From: an uncultured Desulfobacterales bacterium | GTDB lineage: Bacteria > Desulfobacterota > Desulfobacteria > Desulfobacterales > JAFDCJ01 | Assembly (NCBI GenBank): GCA_945787595.1 | Contig: CALZJV010000034.1 | Coordinates: forward strand, 1-28,939 | DNA length: 28,939 bases | Direction of reading: 5' to 3' | In this document: positions 24,800-28,939 of the stretch, in pieces | How positions within the stretch are numbered: the stretch's first letter is position 1 | Layout: each line of letters starts with the position of its first letter | Notes under the pieces: model-generated | What the model was told of the DNA's origin: nothing | The model's database searches: none | Seen by the model: only the letters and a program-made list of their open reading frames with translations | Position numbers and translations under genes: made by a program

Positions 24800-24873
24800 A
24801 ATTGCTAAGTCCATCGATTCGTAAATACGATAACGTATTTACTCACTCAGGACTTAGTGCTGAGTAAGCAATT
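24800..24873. repeat. Nested palindrome beyond the encapsulin gene
   Basis: Three pairs of inverted arms are nested. The outer pair is AATTGCT (24800-24806) and AGCAATT (24867-24873). The middle pair is CTAAGTCC (24805-24812) and GGACTTAG (24850-24857). The inner pair is GTAAATACG (24821-24829) and CGTATTTAC (24834-24842) with a 4-base loop. The right side carries about 10 extra bases between the outer and middle arms. It lies about 50 bases downstream of the restored encapsulin stop, so it could be a transcript-end structure or a small transposon relic. Confidence 0.55.
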
Positions 24874-24885
24874 ATGTCGGATTGA

Positions 24886-25671
24886 TCAACAATTATATGT
24901 TACTGTAATTGCGAATCGAAGCACTAAGCAGCATTGTAATGTATCACCGCTGCGGGTTCGAGAATCCGAAATGTGAATGATTCGGTGTAATAAAGTTTGA
25001 CCTTGTCGGAACTGTGGGAATCGTAACCGACGGCCATATCCCGTCAGATAGGGACTTAGCACCACCTGGCCGCCCAGAATATTTTCTGCCTGCATCTTTA
25101 CCGGGTAGCCTTGCAAGTGTGCCGACATCAGACTCCACAGCTTCGGTCCGACGACAAAAGCGTAAGGGCCCTCAACCGCGCGTCCGGCAAAAACGGTAAT
25201 ACCTTCGGCGATCGCTTCGAGCAATTGCTCGGGTTTGGAGCCCATCGTAAGGCATTCGTCTCCGGTGCAAAGCGCAAGTCCTCTGATATTTGCTTCGGGT
25301 AAGCCGTGGTAGACAACTTTTTCTTCAAATAAAGCGATTTTTCGTGCGGCATCTTCCAAATTGGCAAGGTCGACATCTTTGGCGCCGCGGACCACGTTAT
25401 CTAATTCAATGACGTCGAGTTCGAATGGTATCCGCGTCTCGACAAGATGATGAACCTTGTGAATGCCATAGGTAACGGCATCTTTGGGCTGCTTTTTTGG
25501 AAATTCCAAACGACCTTCGGGAACACCCGGAAAATCGGTTCCCATCGGACCGGTCACATCGATCACCTTCCGGGCAGATAGAATCGCTTTTAAACTGCGG
25601 ATGGCCTGTTCGTCAATTTCCATCCAGGCTTCGGCGGGAATCGGCGCCAATTCTCTCTTTAAAATATCCAT
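24886..25671 (-). pseudogene. Encapsulin shell protein, frame-broken near the C-terminus
   Basis: A family-1 encapsulin (HK97-fold shell). The N-terminus MDILKRELAPIPAEAWMEID and the ending of the first part, ENILGGQVVLSPYLTG, are typical. The expected next segment, with the near-invariant RGGDFEL..GQ motif (about 18 residues), is missing and the frame shifts at about 25044-25050. The other frame then gives the proper ending, DMAVGYDSHSSDKVKLYYTE, then SFTFRILEPAAVIHYNAA, with stop at 24924-24926. As read, the protein instead carries an unrelated tail to 24886. The deletion is out of frame, and mis-assembly is possible. GGAG precedes the ATG at 25671; an upstream frame extension has no ribosome site. 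The cargo gene lies 45 bases upstream in the same operon. Confidence 0.9.
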
Positions 25672-25716
25672 TTTAGCTCCTTTCACTAGCTGCAAGACAA
25701 TTAAATTTTAATCAGC

Positions 25717-26259
25717 TCAAGCTTTCAAACTTCCGATACCTAGGCCGTGAGCAGTGGTCGTGCCGGGGCCGCTCACAGCCGGCTGAGGACCTGGGACGGG
25801 CTTGGCGGCTTGCGTGGCGATGGCACCGGGAACATCAGGCAATTTAATCCCCAGTAATATATTTTTGGCTTCGACAAACAGTTTGCCGAGGTTATCAAGA
25901 TCCTCGGCGGACATGACTTGCTGGGCCAACGGGAAAATCTCCATTTCTTCTTCATCAAGGTGGTGGGTCGTATATTCCCCCAAGCCTTCAATCTTTATCG
26001 GAAAATGCTCGTGTTCAGGTGGGAATCCCTCTGCATCTTTAATAATCAGTTCAATGATGTGATGTTCGTTGACTGCCTCCAATGAATCATGTTCTGCCTC
26101 CGGTATCTTTGTCAAAATGTCATAAAAGTATTTTTCTTCCATGGTGTGATGAACAATCAGATGACGTGTGAATTCTTCAAATGCGTTCGGGTCATTTTCA
26201 GATTGGGCATAAAGCTGTCTCAAGGTTGTGTGGTGCGCAACCAGCTCGTTAGTAATCAT
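25717..26259 (-). CDS. Hemerythrin-like encapsulin cargo protein
   Basis: A 180-residue protein. Residues 1 to about 125 form a four-helix hemerythrin HHE domain. Its diiron ligand pattern includes HHTTLRQLY, HTMEEKYFYD, EHHIIEL and HHLDEEEMEIFP. A proline/glycine/alanine-rich linker (KPVPGPQPAVSGPG) follows, ending in GLGIGSLKA. That tail matches the xGIGSLK-type targeting peptide that docks cargo inside encapsulin shells. The protein should bind O2, NO or peroxide at a diiron site within a nanocompartment; encapsulated hemerythrins are known in other bacteria. GGAGG precedes the ATG. It is the first gene of the operon, followed by the encapsulin gene. Confidence 0.95.
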   Translation of the reverse strand: MITNELVAHHTTLRQLYAQSENDPNAFEEFTRHLIVHHTMEEKYFYDILTKIPEAEHDSLEAVNEHHIIELIIKDAEGFPPEHEHFPIKIEGLGEYTTHHLDEEEMEIFPLAQQVMSAEDLDNLGKLFVEAKNILLGIKLPDVPGAIATQAAKPVPGPQPAVSGPGTTTAHGLGIGSLKA

Positions 26260-26545
26260 AAATCCTCCATAGGTTGTATGGTTTGGGCTAATTTTGGTTC
26301 AGTAAACAATCCGAGCCCAGAGGGCCCGGCAGGGATACTTCGTTATTATATCGAATCCATTTGTATCCAAGAAAGCCTAAATTATCGAGGATGACAACTC
26401 GGAGGATTCGGTCTCTGCGGGTGCAGGTAGAATGTCTTAGCTTGATCGATCCCAAGGAGCCTGAACTAAGGTTTATGGAATGACAAACATCCTAATTTGG
26501 CAGCGATAATGCCAAAACAGAATCGAATTGTCAAGATAGAGGTTT
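26260..26545. other. Leader region of the hemerythrin-encapsulin operon
   Basis: About 286 bases between sdhB and the cargo gene, both on minus. The promoter and inverted repeat at 26497-26534 leave a leader of roughly 240 bases before the cargo ATG. No gene is seen in it. Confidence 0.5.
26497..26534 (-). promoter_or_regulatory. Promoter with overlapping inverted repeat, cargo-encapsulin operon
   Basis: Minus strand: TTGACA (26534-26529), exactly 17 bases, then CATTAT (26511-26506). The -10 lies inside a perfect inverted repeat, TTGGCA-N7-TGCCAA (26497-26515), which could be an operator for a repressor. Alternatively the repeat is the 3' hairpin of sdhB, whose stop is only 30 bases upstream. 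Confidence 0.55.
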
Positions 26546-27289
26546 TCAGGATTTCCCATTCTCTATTTTTTCATTTTTTTCCTGGCGGTACGTTTCAATC
26601 ATTTTCTTGGTCTGGTTTATTCGCTTGGTGATCAAGATAGACCTTGGGCAACTTTGGGTGCATTTGAAGTGGTTTTGGCAGGGCCAAACGCCGTCAGGGT
26701 GGTCAAGTGCCGGTAGGCGTTCCTCGAATCCTTGATCGCGGGTGTCCGCCAAAAACCTGAAGGCCTGGGCGATGGCTGCCGGTCCTAAGAAGGCTGAATG
26801 GTTTTCAGGAATCGGACAGGCCGAATAACACGAGGCACACAAAATGCAGTTAGTGGTGTCATCAAAGACCATCCGCTCTTCCTGGGATTGGATGCGTTCC
26901 TTTTCTTCAGGCATCTCATCATTGATAAGATAGGGTTTGACCGCTCGATACTTATTGAAGAAATCGGTTTGATCCACAATCAGATCGCGCTGCACGGTAA
27001 AATGGCGCAGCGGTTCTACGGCAATTGTATCGCCATCCTGGGTCACTACGTCTTTTATCAGGGTTTTGCATGCCAAATGATCTTTGCCGTTGATCCGCAT
27101 CGCATCGGAGCCGCATACGCCGTGCGCACAGCTTTTGCGAAATCCCAAGGTGCCGTCCTGAAAGCGTTTGATATGCATTAAGGCATCCAGCAAGCGGTCA
27201 TTTGGGTTTGCCTCAACCGTGTATTCCTGAAAATAGGGCTTATCATCACTTTCGGGATTAAAGCGTTTTATCTTAATAGTAATTTTCAT
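26546..27289 (-). CDS. sdhB: Succinate dehydrogenase/fumarate reductase iron-sulfur subunit
   Basis: A 247-residue subunit that passes electrons between the flavoprotein and the membrane quinone site. The [2Fe-2S] domain has SCAHGVCGSDAM followed by HLACKTL. The [4Fe-4S] motif is CILCASCYSACP. The last cluster ligands lie in WPCQNHFKCTQSCPRSI. AAGGA lies about 10 bases before the ATG. It is encoded after sdhA on the same strand, but a 194-base gap containing the dispersed repeat separates them, unlike the tight coupling usual for these genes. The membrane anchor gene is not in the window and probably lies upstream of sdhA. Confidence 0.95.
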   Translation of the reverse strand: MKITIKIKRFNPESDDKPYFQEYTVEANPNDRLLDALMHIKRFQDGTLGFRKSCAHGVCGSDAMRINGKDHLACKTLIKDVVTQDGDTIAVEPLRHFTVQRDLIVDQTDFFNKYRAVKPYLINDEMPEEKERIQSQEERMVFDDTTNCILCASCYSACPIPENHSAFLGPAAIAQAFRFLADTRDQGFEERLPALDHPDGVWPCQNHFKCTQSCPRSILITKRINQTKKMIETYRQEKNEKIENGKS

Positions 27290-27305
27290 GGTCCTGTCCT
27301 TTCTA

Positions 27306-27477
27306 CAGATATCGTTGATTGGTTGATTAGTTGATTGGTTAAGTGGTTGTAAATATGGATTTATCCCATATTTACAAAATAATTGGACATTTCATGTTTT
27401 AACAATCATAACATTCTAAAATTATGACTATAATTTACCTAATCAACCATTCAACCAGTAAACTATTCAACGAGGTC
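27306..27477 (+). repeat. ~172-bp dispersed repeat, copy 2 (MITE-like)
   Basis: Inverted partner of 3106-3276, with shared ends CAGATATCGTT and CAACGAGGTC. Near its edges are inverted arms GATTGGTTGATTAG (27317-27330) and CTAATCAACCATTC (27439-27452), 13 of 14 paired. It fills nearly the whole interval between sdhA and sdhB, so both genes are presumably still read through it. No coding capacity is seen. Confidence 0.8.
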
Positions 27478-27483
27478 TTTATG

Positions 27484-28939
27484 TCAATAAGTCCGCGGTT
27501 TGGGTTCCCATATGGATGTATCGACCAGCTTGTATTCGACACGGACCGTGTCACCGTCCAAATAGGCTAAGGAATGTTTCAGCCAGTTGTCATCATCACG
27601 ATCAGGAAAATCTTCCCGGCTGTGAGCACCTCGACTCTCCTGGCGATTCAAGGCAGAGGCTGCTGTGAGCAGTGACAAGTCCAACAGATTGCGCAGTTCG
27701 ATAAGTTCCAGCAAGTCGGTATTAAAGGCACGGCCGCTATCCTGCACGCGTACTTGTTGATAGCGTTCGAGCAGGTTTCGAATTTGATCAGCCGCCGCCT
27801 GCATGTCTTGCTCGTTGCGGTAAATGCCGACTTTTTCCATCATGACGGTCTGCATTTCCTCCATGATATGCCCGCCATGCGGTCCGGTCCGGCCATCGGT
27901 CAGTTGTTTAATCCAGCGACTGGCCATGTCGGCGACATCTGGGCTGACGGATGGGACTGCCACATCTTTGACATAGTCGCCGATATGCTGGCCGGCCCGC
28001 CGCCCGAAAACCACTAAGTCAAGCAGACTATTGGTCCCCAACCGATTGGCACCGTGTACCGAGACGCAGGCGCATTCGCCGGCAGCATACAATCCTTCCA
28101 CTATGGTTCCCTGCCCGTCTTTGATGACGCGGCCATAGTCATCGGTTGGAATTCCGCCCATGGCGTAATGTGCCGTGGGTAGCACCGGGATGGGACTGTC
28201 GGCCGGATCAATACCCAGATAGGTTTGACAAAAGCTGGTAATGTCCGGCAGTTTTGTCCGTAGGATTTCCTTGCCCAAATGGGTAGCATCCAGATGGACG
28301 TAATCATCAATTTTACGGTCGCCCCGGATGCCTTTACCGGCCCTAATTTCCGTCAAAATTGACCGCGCAACAATGTCCCGTGGCGCCAAATCTAAAAGAG
28401 TTGGCGAATAGTGCTCCATGAAACGCTTTCCATCCCGGTCGCGCAAGATGCCGCCCTCGCCCCGCACTGCTTCAGTGATTAAAATGCCCAAGCCTTCGAT
28501 GCCGGTGGGGTGAAATTGGAAGAATTCCATATCTTCCAGCGGAATGCCGCGCCGGGCACATATCGCCGGACCGTCACCCGTGTTGGCATGAGCATTGGAT
28601 GTGATTTTGAAGATCCGCCCGAAACCGCCGGTGGCAAACAGGACGGCCTTGGCAGCAAAAATATGCAATTCACCGGTGGCCAGTTCAACCGCGACAACGC
28701 CATTGCAGCGGTTATCGTCCAATATCAAATCGAGTACCTGGAATTCGTCATAAAAAGACACATTGTTCTTGATACATTGCTGGTAAAGAGTTTGCAGAAT
28801 CATATGCCCTGTCCGATCAGCGGCATAACAGGCGCGGCGTACGGGCGCTTCGCCAAAATTGCGGGTATGGCCGCCAAAGCGGCGTTGATCGATGCGTCCT
28901 TCGGGTGTCCGGTTAAACGGCAAGCCCCTGTTTTCCAAA
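27484..28939 (-). CDS. sdhA: Succinate dehydrogenase/fumarate reductase flavoprotein subunit (5' end outside window)
   Basis: At least 484 residues; the N-terminal Rossmann FAD-binding part lies beyond the window edge. Landmarks seen are RTGHMILQTLYQQ and FATGGFGRI. The substrate-site segments are HPTGIEGLGILITEAVRGEG and TAHYAMGGIPTDDYG. The FAD capping motif HGANRLGTNSLLDLVVFGRR and the usual C-terminus IWEPKPRTY are also present. It oxidises succinate to fumarate, or the reverse, with FAD attached near the missing N-terminus. No frameshift is visible in the part present. The direction of catalysis cannot be told from this fragment. Confidence 0.95.
   Translation of the reverse strand, partial: LENRGLPFNRTPEGRIDQRRFGGHTRNFGEAPVRRACYAADRTGHMILQTLYQQCIKNNVSFYDEFQVLDLILDDNRCNGVVAVELATGELHIFAAKAVLFATGGFGRIFKITSNAHANTGDGPAICARRGIPLEDMEFFQFHPTGIEGLGILITEAVRGEGGILRDRDGKRFMEHYSPTLLDLAPRDIVARSILTEIRAGKGIRGDRKIDDYVHLDATHLGKEILRTKLPDITSFCQTYLGIDPADSPIPVLPTAHYAMGGIPTDDYGRVIKDGQGTIVEGLYAAGECACVSVHGANRLGTNSLLDLVVFGRRAGQHIGDYVKDVAVPSVSPDVADMASRWIKQLTDGRTGPHGGHIMEEMQTVMMEKVGIYRNEQDMQAAADQIRNLLERYQQVRVQDSGRAFNTDLLELIELRNLLDLSLLTAASALNRQESRGAHSREDFPDRDDDNWLKHSLAYLDGDTVRVEYKLVDTSIWEPKPRTY

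Noticed and set aside
25040..25055. Programmed frameshift in the encapsulin gene
   Set aside because: The RGGDFEL segment is absent from all frames near the junction; this is a deletion, not recoding.

Overview
The window looks like a chromosomal segment of an anaerobic or microaerophilic proteobacterium in the broad sense. Desulfobacterota is my best guess: a succinate dehydrogenase/fumarate reductase pair, a hemerythrin-loaded encapsulin, an FeS-type photolyase and dispersed CAGGAT-type palindromes together fit that group. This placement is inference from gene content; no marker gene here fixes the taxon. Coding is moderately dense and almost all on the minus strand. The exceptions are the small-heat-shock/J-protein cluster and a tRNA-Cys, which are on plus.

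Layout, left to right. (1) 1-410: a decayed IS91-like (Y2) transposase. (2) 794-1695: a two-gene operon of unknown function (lipoprotein plus partner) with its own promoter. (3) 2125-3094: a DUF2177 membrane protein and a DUF1499 protein. (4) 3289-7629: a tripartite-efflux operon, periplasmic adaptor plus RND pump. The pump gene is broken by an out-of-frame deletion that removes the TM4 Asp-Asp proton-relay segment. (5) 8307-10362: an OmpR-type response regulator and its sensor kinase. (6) 10564-11643: an uncharacterised lipoprotein, then a regulatory-looking gap with one possible small ORF. (7) 12095-14149: a large MscS-family channel. (8) 14365-17097: a probable tandem ribbon-helix-helix protein, divergent from two Hsp20 chaperones and followed by a compact J-domain protein. 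(9) 17300-20000: an SDR-family protein with a homopolymer frameshift, tRNA-Cys(GCA), and an FeS-BCP photolyase. (10) 20160-24500: an MFS remnant, a secreted FAS1 protein and the Lon protease. (11) 24494-26259: a small unknown ORF, then the encapsulin and its hemerythrin-like cargo. (12) 26546-end: sdhB and sdhA (sdhA runs off the window).

Much of the content concerns stress: envelope tension (MscS), efflux, protein quality control (Hsp20, J-protein, Lon), light damage (photolyase) and oxygen or peroxide handling (hemerythrin in an encapsulin shell). The cargo ends in a recognisable encapsulin-targeting tail (GLGIGSLKA). Its operon has a clear sigma70-like promoter whose -10 lies inside an inverted repeat.

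Three genes (RND pump, encapsulin, SDR) carry frame-breaking lesions near or in highly conserved segments. These may be real decay, but assembly or sequencing error is a serious alternative, and read mapping would decide. Other structure includes a pair of related ~172-bp repeats in inverted orientation (one splits sdhA from sdhB), several precise palindromes and inverted repeats, and a structured 71-nt element upstream of a 10-codon ORF. I found no CRISPR array, rRNA, prophage or obvious novel multi-gene defence system.
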